This document shows positions 9,246-21,700 of a stretch of 64,000 nucleotides of DNA, piece after piece. The notes below the pieces were generated by a model. That model worked only from the letters and a program-made list of their open reading frames with translations. It ran no database searches and was not told the origin of the DNA. The stretch covers positions 54,126 through 118,125 of the forward strand of contig CAMDTW010000161.1 in assembly GCA_945910005.1 (NCBI GenBank). Reading direction: 5' to 3'. Source of the DNA: Isoperla grammatica. Taxonomy: Eukaryota; Arthropoda; Insecta; Plecoptera; Perlodidae. The position numbers were made by a program, and so were the translations under genes. The first letter of the stretch is position 1; every line of letters starts with the position of its first letter.

Positions 9246-12200
9246 AACTTCTATAGAAGTTACACCCTCCGTCGAAAAATAAGAATTATAGGTTGCATTC
9301 TTCAAGAGTATAATGAAAATGCATAAATTGAGTTTTTTCGTCGTTTTTGGTTAAAATATGCATAAAAAATAGAAATTGGCTGATTTCAGTCTATCTACCA
9401 CAAACTTCCAGTTTTAAGAGGAATCTTGCATACGGCCGGGATTCCTAAGGGTTTCAACCAAAGTTGACAAATCGTTGTTTTAGAGCGTTTTAGGCTCCAA
9501 TAAGCACAATTTGTCCATTTCGTCACATTTCGATAACTTCTATAGAAGTTACACCCTCCGTTAAAAAATAAGATTTATAGGCTGCATTCTTCAAGAGTAT
9601 AATGAAAATGCATAAATTGAGTTTTTTCGTCGTTTTTGATTAAAATATGCAAAAAATATAGAAATTGGCTGATTTTAGTCTATTTACCACAAACTTCCAG
9701 TTTGAAGAGGAATCTTGCATACGGCTGGGATTCCTAAGGGTTTCAACCAAATTGCACAAATCGTTGTTTTAGAGCGTTTCAGGCTCCAATAAGCACAATT
9801 TGTCCATTTCGTCACATTTCGATAACTTCTATAGAAGTTACACCCTCCGTCGAAAAATAAGAATTATAGGTTGCATTCTTCAAGAGTATAATGAAAATGC
9901 ATAAATTGACTTTTTTCGTCGTTTTTGGTTAAAATATGCATAAAAAATAGAAATTGGCTGATTTCAGTCTATCTACCACAAACTTCCAGTTTTAAGAGGA
10001 ATCTTGCATACGGCCGGGATTCCTAAGGGTTTCAACCAAAGTTGACAAATCGTTGTTTTAGAGCGTTTCAGGCTCCAAACAGCACAAATTGTCCATTTCG
10101 TCACATTTCGATAACTTCTATAGAAGTTACAACCTCCGTTGAAAAATAAGAATTATAGGCTGCATTCTTCAAGAGTATAATGAAAAAGCATAAATTGAGT
10201 TTTTTCGTCGTTTTTGGTTAAAATATGCATAAAATATAGAAATTGGCTGATTTTAGTCTATCTACCACAAACTTCCAGTTTTAAGAGGAATCTTGCATAC
10301 GGCTGGGATTCCTAAGGGTTTCAACCAAAGTTAACAAATCGTTGTTTTAGAGCGTTTCAGGCTCCAATAAGCACAATTTGTCCATTTCGTCACATTTCGA
10401 TAACTTCTATAGAAGTTACACCCTCCGTTAAAAAATAAGAATTATAGGTTGCATTCTTCAAGAGTATAATGAAAATGCATAAATTGAGTTTTTTCGCGTT
10501 TTTGGTTAAAATATGCATACAAAATAGAAATTGGCTGATTTCAGTCTATCTACCACAAACTTCCAGTTTTAAGAGGAATCTTGCATACGGCCGGGATTCC
10601 TAAGGGTTTCAACCAAAGTTGACAAATCGTTGTTTTAGAGCGTTTCAGGCTCCAATAAGCACAATTTGTCCATTTCGTCACATTTTGATAACTACTTTAG
10701 AAGTTACACCAACCGTTGAAAAATAATAATGTTAGTGTGCATTCTGAAAGAGTTATATGAAAATGCATAAATTGAGTTTTTTGGTCGTTTTTGGTTAAAA
10801 TATGCATAAAAAATAGAAATTGGCTGATTTCAGTCTATCTACCACAAACTTCCAGTTTTAAGAGGAATCTTGCATACGGCCGGGATTCCTAAGGGTTTCA
10901 ACCAAAGTTGACAAATCGTTGTTTAAGAGCGTTTTAGGCTCCAATAAGCACAATTTGTCCATTTCGTCACATTTCGATAACTTCAATAGAAGTTACACCC
11001 TAAGTTGAAAATTAAGAATTATAGGCTGCATTCTTCAAGAGTATAATGAAAATGCATAAATTGAGTTTTTTCGTCGTTTTTGGTTAAAATATGCATAAAA
11101 TATAGAAATTGGCTGATTTTAGTCTATCTACCACAAACTTCCAGTTTTAAGAGGAATCTTGCATACGGCTGGGATTCCTAAGGGTTTCAACCAAATTGCA
11201 CAAATCGTTGTTTTAGAGCGTTTCAGGCTCCAATAAGCACAATTTGTCCACTTCGTTACATTTCGATAACTTCTATAGAAGTTACACCCTCCGTCGAAAA
11301 ATAAGAATTATAGGTTGCATTCTTCAAGAGTATAATGAAAATGCATAACTTGAGTTTTTTCGTCGTTTTTGGTTAAAATATGCATAAAATATAGAAATTG
11401 GCTGATTTCAGTCTATCTACCACAAACTTCCAGTTTTAAGAGGAATCTTGCATACGGCCGGGATTCCTAAGGGTTTCAACCAAAGTTGACAAATCGTTGT
11501 TTTAGAGCGTTTTAGGCTCCAATAAGCACAATTTGTCCATTTCGTCACATTTCGATAACTTCTATAGAAGTTACACCCTCCGTTAAAAAATAAGATTTAT
11601 AGGCTGCATTCTTCAAGAGTATAATGAAAATGCATAAATTGAGTTTTTTCGTCGTTTTTGATTAAAATATGCAAAAAATATAGAAATTGGCTGATTTTAG
11701 TCTATTTACCACAAACTTCCAGTTTGAAGAGGAATCTTGCATACGGCTGGGATTCCTAAGGGTTTCAACCAAATTGCACAAATCGTTGTTTTAGAGCGTT
11801 TCAGGCTCCAATAAGCACAATTTGTCCATTTCGTCACATTTCGATAACTTCTATAGAAGTTACACCCTCCGTTGAAAAATAAGAATTATAGGCTGCATTC
11901 TTCAAGAGTATAATGAAAATGCATAAATTGAGTTTTTTCGTCGTTTTTGGTTAAAATATGCATAAAATATAGAAATTGGCTGATTTTAGTCTATCTACCA
12001 CAAACTTCCAGTTTTAAGAGGAATCTTGCATACGGCTGGGATTCCTAAGGGTTTCAACCAAAGTTAACAAATCGTTGTTTTAGAGCGTTTCAGGCTCCAA
12101 TAAGCACAATTTGTCCATTTCGTCACATTTCGATAACTTCTATAGAAGTTACACCCTCCGTTGAAAAATAAGAATTATAGAATGCATTCTTCAAGAGTAT

Positions 12201-12423
12201 AATGAAAATGCATAAATTGAGTTTTTTCGTCGTTTTTGGTTAAAATATGCATAAAATATAGAAATTGGCTGATTTTAGTCTATCTACCACAAACTTCCAG
12301 TTTAAAGAGGAATCTTGCATACGGCCGGGATTCCTAAGGGTTTCAACCAAAGTTGACAAATCGTTGTTTTAGAGCGTTTCAGGCTCCAATAAGCACAAAT
12401 TGTCCATTTCGTCACATTTCGAT
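9246..12423 (+). repeat. 11-monomer block, copy 2 (partner 1-3178)
   Basis: Second copy of the opening block, in the same orientation and marker order. Small differences from copy 1 are confined to a few bases. For example, the last monomer has GAGCG and CACAAATTG here, where the first copy has GACCG and CACAATTTG. A related partial copy lies at about 7.51-9.06 kb (AAACAG tail, AACCTCC, TACAAAATAG, D, F, GCATAACTTGAG), so this module has been copied at least twice. Confidence 0.85.
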
Positions 12424-14446
12424 AACTTCTATAGAAGTTACACCCTCCGTTGAAAAATAAGAATTATAGGCTGCATTCTTCAAGAGTATAATGAAAATGC
12501 ATAAATTGAGTTTTTTCGTCGTTTTTGGTTAAAATATGCATAAAATATAGAAATTGGCTGATTTTAGTCTATCTACCACAAACTTCCAGTTTTAAGAGGA
12601 ATCTTGCATACGGCTGGGATTCCTAAGGGTTTCAACCAAAGTTAACAAATCGTTGTTTTAGAGCGTTTCAGGCTCCAATAAGCACAATTTGTCCATTTCG
12701 TCACATTTCGATAACTTCTATAGAAGTTACACCCTCCGTTGAAAAATAAGAATTATAGGTTGCATTCTTCAAGAGTATAATGAAAATGCATAAATTGAGT
12801 TTTTTCGTCGTTTTTGGTTAAAATATGCATAAAAAATAGAAATTGGCTGATTTCAGTCTATCTACCACAAACTTCCAGTTTAAAGAGGAATCTTGCATAC
12901 GGCAAGGATTCCTAAGGGTTTCAACCAAAGTTGACAAATCGTTGTTTTAGAGCGTTTCAGGCTCCAAACAGCACAAATTGTCCATTTTGTCACATTTCGA
13001 TAACTTCTATAGAAGTTACACCCTCCGTTGAAAAATAAGAATTATAGGCTGCATTCTTCAAGAGTATAATGAAAATGCATAAATTGAGTTTTTTCGTCGT
13101 TTTTGGTTAAAATATGCATAAAATATAGAAATTGGCTGATTTTAGTCTATCTACCACAAACTTCCAGTTTTAAGAGGAATCTTGCATACGGCTGGGATTC
13201 CTAAGGGTTTCAACCAAAGTTAACAAATCGTTGTTTTAGAGCGTTTCAGGCTCCAATAAGCACAATTTGTCCATTTCGTCACATTTCGATAACTTCTATA
13301 GAAGTTACACCCTCCGTTGAAAAATAAGAATTATAGGTTGCATTCTTCAAGAGTATAATGAAAATGCATAAATTGAGTTTTTTCTTCGTTTTTGGTTAAA
13401 ATATGCATAAAAAATAGAAATTGGCTGATTTCAGTCTATCTACCACAAACTTCCAGTTTTAAGAGGAATCTTGCATACGGCCGGGATTCCTAAGGGTTTC
13501 AACCAAAGTTGACAAATCGTTGTTTTAGAGCGTTTCAGGCTCCAATAAGCACAATTTGTCCATTTCGTCACATTTTGATAACTACTTTAGAAGTTACACC
13601 AACCGTTGAAAAATAATAATGTTAGTGTGCATTCTGAAAGAGTTATATGAAAATGCATAAATTGAGTTTTTTGGTCGTTTTTGGTTAAAATATGCATAAA
13701 ATATTGAAATTGGCTGATTTTAGTCTATCTACCACAAACTTCCAGTTTTAAGAGGAATCTTGCATACGGCCGGGATTCCTAAGGGTTTCAACCAAAGTTG
13801 ACAAATCGTTGTTTTAGAGCGTTTCAGGCTCCAATAAGCACAAATTGTCCATTTCGTCACATTTTGATAACTTCTATAGAAGTTACACCCTCCGTTGAAA
13901 AATAAGAATTATAGGCTGCATTCTTCAAGAGTATAATGAAAATGCATAAATTGAGTTTTTTCGTCGTTTTTGGTTAAAATATGCATAAAATATAGAAATT
14001 GGCTGATTTTAGTCTATCTACCACAAACTTCCAGTTTTAAGAGGAATCTTGCATACGGCTGGGATTCCTAAGGGTTTCAACCAAAGTTAACAAATCGTTG
14101 TTTTAGAGCGTTTCAGGCTCCAATAAGCACAATTTGTCCATTTCGTCACATTTCGATAACTTCTATAGAAGTTACACCCTCCGTTGAAAAATAAGAATTA
14201 TAGGTTGCATTCTTCAAGAGTATAATGAAAATGCATAAATTGAGTTTTTTCGTCGTTTTTGGTTAAAATATGCATAAAAAATAGAAATTGGCTGATTTCA
14301 GTCCATCTACCACAAACTTCCAGTTTTAAGAGGAATCTTGCATACGGCCGGGATTCCTAAGGGTTTCAACCAAAGTTGACAAATCGTTGTTTTAGAGCGT
14401 TTCAGGCTCCAATAAGCACAATTTGTCCATTTCGTCACATTTTGAT

Positions 14447-14735
14447 AACTATTTTAGAAGTTACACCAACCGTTGAAAAATAATAATGTTAGTGTGCATT
14501 CTTCAAGAGTATAATGAAAATGCATAAATTGAGTTTTTTCGTCGTTTTTGGTTAAAATATGCATAAAAAATAGAAATTGGCTGATTTCAGTCTATCTACC
14601 ACAAACTTCCAGTTTTAAGAGGAATCTTGCATACGGCCGGGATTCCTAAGGGTTTCAACCAAAGTTGACAAATCGTTGTTTTAGAGCGTTTCAGGCTCCA
14701 ATAAGCACAATTTGTCCATTTCGTCACATTTCGAT
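14447..14735 (+). repeat. D/A hybrid monomer
   Basis: It begins as class D (CTATTTTAG, CACCAACCGTTG, AATAATAATGTTAGTG). After TGCATTCT it switches to class A (TCAAGAGTATAATG, TTTTTTCGTCG, AAAAAATAG, TTTCAG). The switch lies in the shared TGCATTCT, as expected for unequal crossover or conversion within a monomer. The same hybrid recurs 867 bp downstream. Confidence 0.75.
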
Positions 14736-15313
14736 AACTTCTATAGAAGTTACACAGTCCGTTGAAAAATAAGAATTATAGGCTGCATTCTTCAAGAGTA
14801 TAATGAAAATGCATAAATTGAGTTTTTTCGTCGTTTTTGGTTAAAATATGCATAAAATATAGAAATTGGCTGATTTTAGTCTATCTACCACAAACTTCCA
14901 GTTTTAAGAGGAATCTTGCATACGGCTGGGATTCCTAAGGGTTTCAACCAAAGTTAACAAATCGTTGTTTTAGAGCGTTTCAGGCTCCAATAAGCACAAT
15001 TTGTCCATTTCGTCACATTTCGATAACTTCTATAGAAGTTACACCCTCCGTTGAAAAATAAGAATTATAGGTTGCATTCTTCAAGAGTATAATGAAAATG
15101 CATAAATTGAGTTTTTTCGTCGTTTTTGGTTAAAATATGCATAAAAAATAGAAATTGGCTGATTTCAGTCCATCTACCACAAACTTCCAGTTTTAAGAGG
15201 AATCTTGCATACGGCCGGGATTCCTAAGGGTTTCAACCAAAGTTGACAAATCGTTGTTTTAGAGCGTTTCAGGCTCCAATAAGCACAATTTGTCCATTTC
15301 GTCACATTTTGAT

Positions 15314-15602
15314 AACTATTTTAGAAGTTACACCAACCGTTGAAAAATAATAATGTTAGTGTGCATTCTTCAAGAGTATAATGAAAATGCATAAATTGAG
15401 TTTTTTCGTCGTTTTTGGTTAAAATATGCATAAAAAATAGAAATTGGCTGATTTCAGTCTATCTACCACAAACTTCCAGTTTTAAGAGGAATCTTGCATA
15501 CGGCCGGGATTCCTAAGGGTTTCAACCAAAGTTGACAAATCGTTGTTTTAGAGCGTTTCAGGCTCCAATAAGCACAATTTGTCCATTTCGTCACATTTCG
15601 AT
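15314..15602 (+). repeat. D/A hybrid monomer, duplicate of 14447
   Basis: Same breakpoint and same flanking variants as the hybrid at 14447, 867 bp away. It is therefore a copy made by the trimer duplication, not a second independent recombination. Confidence 0.75.
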
Positions 15603-17625
15603 AACTTCTATAGAAGTTACACAGTCCGTCGAAAAATAAGAATTATAAGTTGCATTCTTCAAGAGTATAATGAAAATGCATAAATTGAGTTTTTTCGTCG
15701 TTTTTGGTTAAAATATGCATAAAATATAGAAATTGGCTGATTTTAGTCTATCTACCACAAACTTCCAGTTTTAAGAGGAATCTTGCATACGGCTGGGATT
15801 CCTAAGGGTTTCAACCAAAGTTAACAAATCGTTGTTTAAGAGCGTTTCAGGCCCTAATAAGCACAATTTGTCCATTTCGCCACATTTCGATAACTTCTAT
15901 AGAAGTTACACCCTCCGTTGAAAAATAAGAATTATAGGTTGCATTCTTCAAGAGTATAATGAAAATGCATAAATTGAGTTTTTTCGTCGTTTTTGGTTAA
16001 AATATGCATAAAAAATAGAAATTGGCTGATTTCAGTCTATCTACCACAAACTTCCAGTTTAAAGAGGAATCTTGCATACGGCAAGGATTCCTAAGGGTTT
16101 CTACCAAAGTTGACAAATCGTTGTTTTAGAGCGTTTCAGGCTCCAAACAGCACAAATTGTCCATTTTGTCACATTTCGATAACTTCTATAGAAGTTACAC
16201 CCTCCGTTGAAAAATAAGAATTATAGGCTGCATTCCTCAAGAGTATAATGAAAATGCATAAATTGAGTTTTTTCGTCGTTTTTGGTTAAAATATGCATAA
16301 AATATAGAAATTGGCTGATTTTAGTCTATCTACCACAAACTTCCAGTTTTAAGAGGAATCTTGCATACGGCTGGGATTCCTAAGGGTTTCAACCAAAGTT
16401 AACAAATCGTTGTTTTAGAGCGTTTCAGGCTCCAATAAGCACAATTTGTCCATTTCGTCACATTTCGATAACTTCTATAGAAGTTACACCCTCCGTTGAA
16501 AAATAAGAATTATAGGTTGCATTCTTCAAGAGTATAATGAAAATGCATAAATTGAGTTTTTTCGTCGTTTTTGGTTAAAATATGCATAAAAAATAGAAAT
16601 TGGCTGATTTCAGTCTATCTACCACAAACTTCCAGTTTTAAGAGGAATCTTGCATACGGCCGGGATTCCTAAGGGTTTCAACCAAAGTTGACAAATCGTT
16701 GTTTTAGAGCGTTTCAGGCTCCAATAAGCACAATTTGTCCATTTCGTCACATTTTGATAACTACTTTAGAAGTTACACCAACCGTTGAAAAATAATAATG
16801 TTAGTGTGCATTCTGAAAGAGTTATATGAAAATGCATAAATTGAGTTTTTTGGTCGTTTTTGGTTAAAATATGCATAAAATATTGAAATTGGCTGATTTT
16901 AGTCTATCTACCACAAACTTCCAGTTTTAAGAGGAATCTTGCATACGGCCGGGATTCCTAAGGGTTTCAACCAAAGTTGACAAATCGTTGTTTTAGAGCG
17001 TTTCAGGCTCCTAAAAGCACAAATTGTCCATTTCGTCACATTTTGATAACTTCTATAGAAGTTACACCCTCCGTTGAAAAATAAGAATTATAGGCTGCAT
17101 TCTTCAAGAGTATAATGAAAATGCATAAATTGAGTTTTTTCGTCGTTTTTGGTTAAAATATGCATAAAATATAGAAATTGGCTGATTTTAGTCTATCTAC
17201 CACAAACTTCCAGTTTTTATAGGAATCTTGCATACGGCTGGGATTCCTAAGGGTTTCAACCAAAGTTAACAAATCGTTGTTTTAGAGCGTTTCAGGCTCC
17301 AATAAGCACAATTTGTCCATTTTGTCACATTTCGATAACTTCTATAGAAGTTACACCCTCCGTTGAAAAATAAGAATTATAGGTTGCATTCTTTAAGAGT
17401 ATAATGAAAATGCATAAATTGAGTTTTTTCGTCGTTTTTGGTTAAAATATGCATAAAAAATAGAAATTGGCTGATTTCAGTCCATCTACCACAAACTTCC
17501 AGTTTTAAGAGGAATCTTGCATACGGCCGGGATTCCTAAGGGTTTCAACCAAAGTTGACAAATCATTGTTTTAGAGCGTTTCAGGCTCCAATAAGCACAA
17601 ATTGTCCATTTCGTCACATTTCGAT
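15603..17625 (+). repeat. 7-monomer block, copy 1 (partner 30642-32664)
   Basis: Seven monomers match those from 30642 at a fixed offset of 15039 bp. The shared rare markers in order are CAGTCCGTCG with ATAAGTTGC, GGCCCTAATAAG with TTTCGCCAC, CAAGG with TTTCTACCAAAG, GCATTCCTCAAG, CTCCTAAAAGC, CATTCTTTAAGAG and AATCATTG. A private change here is TTTTTATAGG near 17.22 kb. Confidence 0.87.
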
Positions 17626-18781
17626 AACTTCTATAGAAGTTACACCCTCCGTTGAAAAATAAGAATTATAGGCTGCATTCTTCAAGAGTATAATGAAAAT
17701 GCATAAATTGAGTTTTTTCGTCGTTTTTGGTTAAAATATGCATAAAATATAGAAATTGGCTGATTTTAGTCTATCTACCACAAACTTCCAGTTTTAAGAG
17801 GAATCTTGCATACGGCTGGGATTCCTAAGGGTTTTAACCAAAGTTAACAAATCGTTGTTTTAGAGCGTTTCAGGCTCCAATAAGCACAATTTGTCCATTT
17901 CGTCACATTTCGATAACTTCTATAGAAGTTACACCCTCCGTTGAAAAATAAGAATTATAGGTTGCATTCTTCAAGAGTATAATGAAAATGCATAAATTGA
18001 GTTTTTTCTTCGTTTTTGGTTAAAATATGCATAAAAAATAGAAATTGGCTGATTTCAGTCTATCTACCACAAACTTCCAGTTTTAAGAGGAATCTTGCAT
18101 ACGGCCGGGATTCCTAAGGGTTTCAACCAAAGTTGACAAATCGTTGTTTTAGAGCGTTTCAGGCTCCAATAAGCACAAATTGTCCATTTCGTCACATTTT
18201 GATAACTTCTATAGAAGTTACACCCTCCGTTGAAAAATAAGAATTATAGGCTGCATTCTTCAAGAGTATAATGAAAATGCATAAATTGAGTTTTTTCGTC
18301 GTTTTTGGTTAAAATATGCATAAAATATAGAAATTGGCTGATTTTAGTCTATCTACCACAAACTTCCAGTTTTAAGAGGAATCTTGCATACGGCTGGGAT
18401 TCCTAAGGGTTTCAACCAAAGTTAACAAATCGTTGTTTTAGAGCGTTTCAGGCTCCAATAAGCACAATTTGTCCATTTCGTCACATTTCGATAACTTCTA
18501 TAGAAGTTACACCCTCCGTTGAAAAATAAGAATTATAGGTTGCATTCTTCAAGAGTATAATGAAAATGCATAAATTGAGTTTTTTCGTCGTTTTTGGTTA
18601 AAATATGCATAAAAAATAGAAATTGGCTGATTTCAGTCCATCTACCACAAACTTCCAGTTTTAAGAGGAATCTTGCATACGGCCGGGATTCCTAAGGGTT
18701 TCAACCAAAGTTGACAAATCGTTGTTTTAGAGCGTTTCAGGCTCCAATAAGCACAATTTGTCCATTTCGTCACATTTTGAT

Positions 18782-21700
18782 AACTATTTTAGAAGTTACA
18801 CCAACCGTTGAAAAATAATAATGTTAGTGTGCATTCTGAAAGAGTTATATGAAAATGCATAAATTGAGTTTTTTGGTCGTTTTTGGTTAAAATATGCATA
18901 AAATATTGAATTTGGCTGATTTTAGTCTATCTACCACAAACTTCCAGTTTTAAGAGGAATCTTGCATACGGCCGCGATTCCTAAGGGTTTCAACCAAAGT
19001 TGACAAATCGTTGTTTTAGAGCGTTTCAGGCTCCAATAAGCACAAATTGTCCATTTCGTCACATTTTGATAACTTCTATAGAAGTTACACCCTCCGTTGA
19101 AAAATAAGAATTATAGGCTGCATTCTTCAAGAGTACGGTATAATGAAAATGCATAAATTGAGTTTTTTTCGTCGTTTTTGGTTAAAATATGCATAAAATA
19201 TAGAAATTGGCTGATTTTAGTCTATCTACCACAAACTTCTAGTTTTAAGAGGAATCTTGCATACGGCTGGGATTCCTAAGGGTTTCAACCAAATTGCACA
19301 AATCGTTGTTTTAGAGCGTTTCAGGCTCCAATAAGCACAATTTGTCCATTTCGTCACATTTCGATAACTTCTATAGAAGTTACACCCTCCGTCGAAAAAT
19401 AAGAATTATAGGTTGCATTCTTCAAGAGTATAATGAAAATGCATAAATTGAGTTTTTTCGTCGTTTTTGGTTAAAATATGCATAAAAAATAGAACTTGGC
19501 TGATTTCAGTCTATCTACCACAAACTTCCAGTTTTAAGAGGAATCTTGCATACGGCCGGGATTCCTAAGGGTTTCAACCAAAGTTGACAAATCGTTGTTT
19601 AAGAGCGTTTAAGGCTCCAATAAGCACAATTTGTCCATTTCGTCACATTTCGATAACTTCAATAGAAGTTACACCCTTAGTTGAAAATTAAGAATTATAG
19701 GCTGCATTCTTCAAGAGTATAATGAAAATGCATAAATTGAGTTTTTTCGTCGTTTTTGGTTAAAATATGCATAAAATATAGAAATTGGCTGATTTTAGTC
19801 TATCTACCACAAACTTCCAGTTTTAAGAGGAATCTTGCATACGGCTGGGATTCCTAAGGGTTTCAACCAAATTGCACAAATCGTTGTTTTAGAGCGTTTC
19901 AGGCTCCAATAAGCACAATTTGTCCATTTCGTCACATTTCCATAACTTCTATAGAAGTTACACCCTCCGTCGAAAAATAAGAATTATAGGTTGCATTTTT
20001 CAAGAGTATAATGAAAATGCATAAATTGAGTTTTTTCGTCGTTTTTGGTTAAAATATGCATAAAAAATGGAAATTGGCTGATTTCAGTCTATCTACCACA
20101 AACTTCCAGTTTAAAGAGGAATCTTGCATACGGCAAGGATTCCTAAGGGTTTCAACCAAAGTTGACAAATCGTTGTTTAAGAGCGTTTCAGGCTCCAATA
20201 AGCACAAATTGTCCATTTCGTCACATTTCGATAACTTCTATAGAAGTTACACCCTCCGTTGAAAAATAAGAATTATAGGCTGCATTCTTCAAGAGTATAA
20301 TGAAAATGCATAAATTGAGTTTTTTCGTCGTTTTTGGTTAAAATATGCATAAAATATAGAAATTGGCTGATTTCAGTCTATCTACCACAAACTTCCAGTT
20401 TTAAGAGGAATCTTGCATACGGCTGGGATTCCTAAGGGTTTCAACCAAAGTTAACAAATCGTTGTTTTAGAGCGTTTCAGGCCCTAATAAGCACAATTTG
20501 TCCATTTTGTCACATTTCGATAACTTCTATAGAAGTTACACCCTCCGTCGAAAAATAAGAATTATAGGTTGCATTTTTCAAGAGTATAATGAAAATGCAT
20601 AAATTGAGTTTTTTCGTCGTTTTTGGTTAAAATATGCATAAAAAATAGAAATTGGCTGATTTCAGTCTATCTACCACAAACTTCCAGTTTTAAGAGGAAT
20701 CTTGCATACGGCCGGGATTCCTAAGGGTTTCAACCAAAGTTGACAAATCGTTGTTTTAGAGCGTTTTAGGCTCCAATAAGCACAATTTGTCCATTTCGTC
20801 ACATTTCGATAACTTCTATAGAAGTTACACCCTCCGTTAAAAAATAAGAATTATAGGCTGCATTCTTCAAGAGTATAATGAAAATGCATAAATTGAGTTT
20901 TTTCGTCGTTTTTGATTAAAATATGCATAAAATATAGAAATTGGCTGATTTTAGTCTATTTACCACAAACTTCCAGTTTTAAGAGGAATCTTGCATACGG
21001 CTGGTATTCCTAAGGGTTTCAACCAAATTGCACAAATCGTTGTTTTAGAGCGTTTCAGGCTCCAATAAGCACAATTTGTCCATTTCGTCACATTTCGATA
21101 ACTTCTATAGGAAGTTACACCCTCCGTTGAAAAATAAGAATTATAGGTTGCATTCTTCAAGAGTATAATGAAAATGCATAAATTGAGTTTTTTCGTCGTT
21201 TTTGGTTAAAATATGCATAAAAAATAGAAATTGGCTGATTTCAGTCTATCTACCACAAACTTCCAGTTTTAAGAGGAATCTTGCATACGGCCGGGATTCC
21301 TAAGGGTTTCAACCAAAGTTGACAAATCGTTGTTTTAGAGCGTTTTAGGCTCCAATAAGCACAATTAGTCCATTTCGTCACATTTTGATAACTACTTTAG
21401 AAGTTACACCAACCGTTGAAAAATAATAATGTTAGTGTGCATTCTGAAAGAGTTATATGAAAATGCATAAATTGAGTTTTTTGGTCGTTTTTGGTTAAAA
21501 TATGCATAAAATATTGAAATTGGCTGATTTTAGTCTATCTACCACAAACTTCCAGTTTTAAGAGGAATCTTGCATACGGCCGGGATTCCTAAGGGTTTCA
21601 ACCAAAGTTGACAAATCGTTCTTTTGGAGCGTTTCAGGCTCCAATAAGCACAAATTGTCCATTTCGTCACATTTTGATAACTTCTATAGAAGTTACACCC

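Larger units (their letters stand above)
1..13290 (+). repeat. Array region I: A/B alternation with scattered D and F copies
   Basis: About 46 monomers. The opening order is A-B-A-B-A-D-F-A-B-B and similar. Marker variants include TTTTTTCGCG (1247 and 10.49 kb), GCATAACTTGAG (2.10, 9.03 and 11.34 kb), AGAATGC (2.94 and 12.18 kb), GGTGATT with one base lost (5.91 and 9.09 kb) and GACCG in place of GAGCG. D copies here mostly carry AAAAAATAG or AAAATAAAG, unlike the AAAATATTG form that dominates further right. No gene or other element is present. Confidence 0.85.
14158..15602 (+). repeat. Tandem duplication of an 867-bp trimer
   Basis: The monomers at 14158, 14447 and 14736 are followed by near-identical monomers at 15025, 15314 and 15603. 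The rare GTCCATC sits at 14301 and 15168 (offset 867), and the same D/A hybrid and CACAGTCC variants follow in both. The third member diverges in the second copy (CAGTCCGTCG, ATAAGTTGC), so the match fades near 15.6 kb. Confidence 0.8.
13291..18781 (+). repeat. Array region II: A-D-B trimer higher-order repeat (867 bp)
   Basis: From 13291 the order A, D, B repeats at 13291, 14158 and 15025. It is then interrupted by A-B pairs at about 15.9-16.5 kb and resumes at 16.47 kb. D copies now usually carry AAAATATTGAAATTGG, GATTTTAG and a CACAAATTG tail, and B copies carry GTTAAC. A copies from 14158 on often have GTCCATCTACC. The trimer sequence is a higher-order period of three monomers. It is imperfect, and some D members are D/A hybrids. 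Confidence 0.78.

Noticed and set aside
20056..20262. Identical 68-codon frames at 20056, 23818 and 41455
   Set aside because: They are copies of one A monomer with AAAAAATGG, which creates the ATG, multiplied by the block duplications. There is no coding signature and no conserved frame in other monomers.
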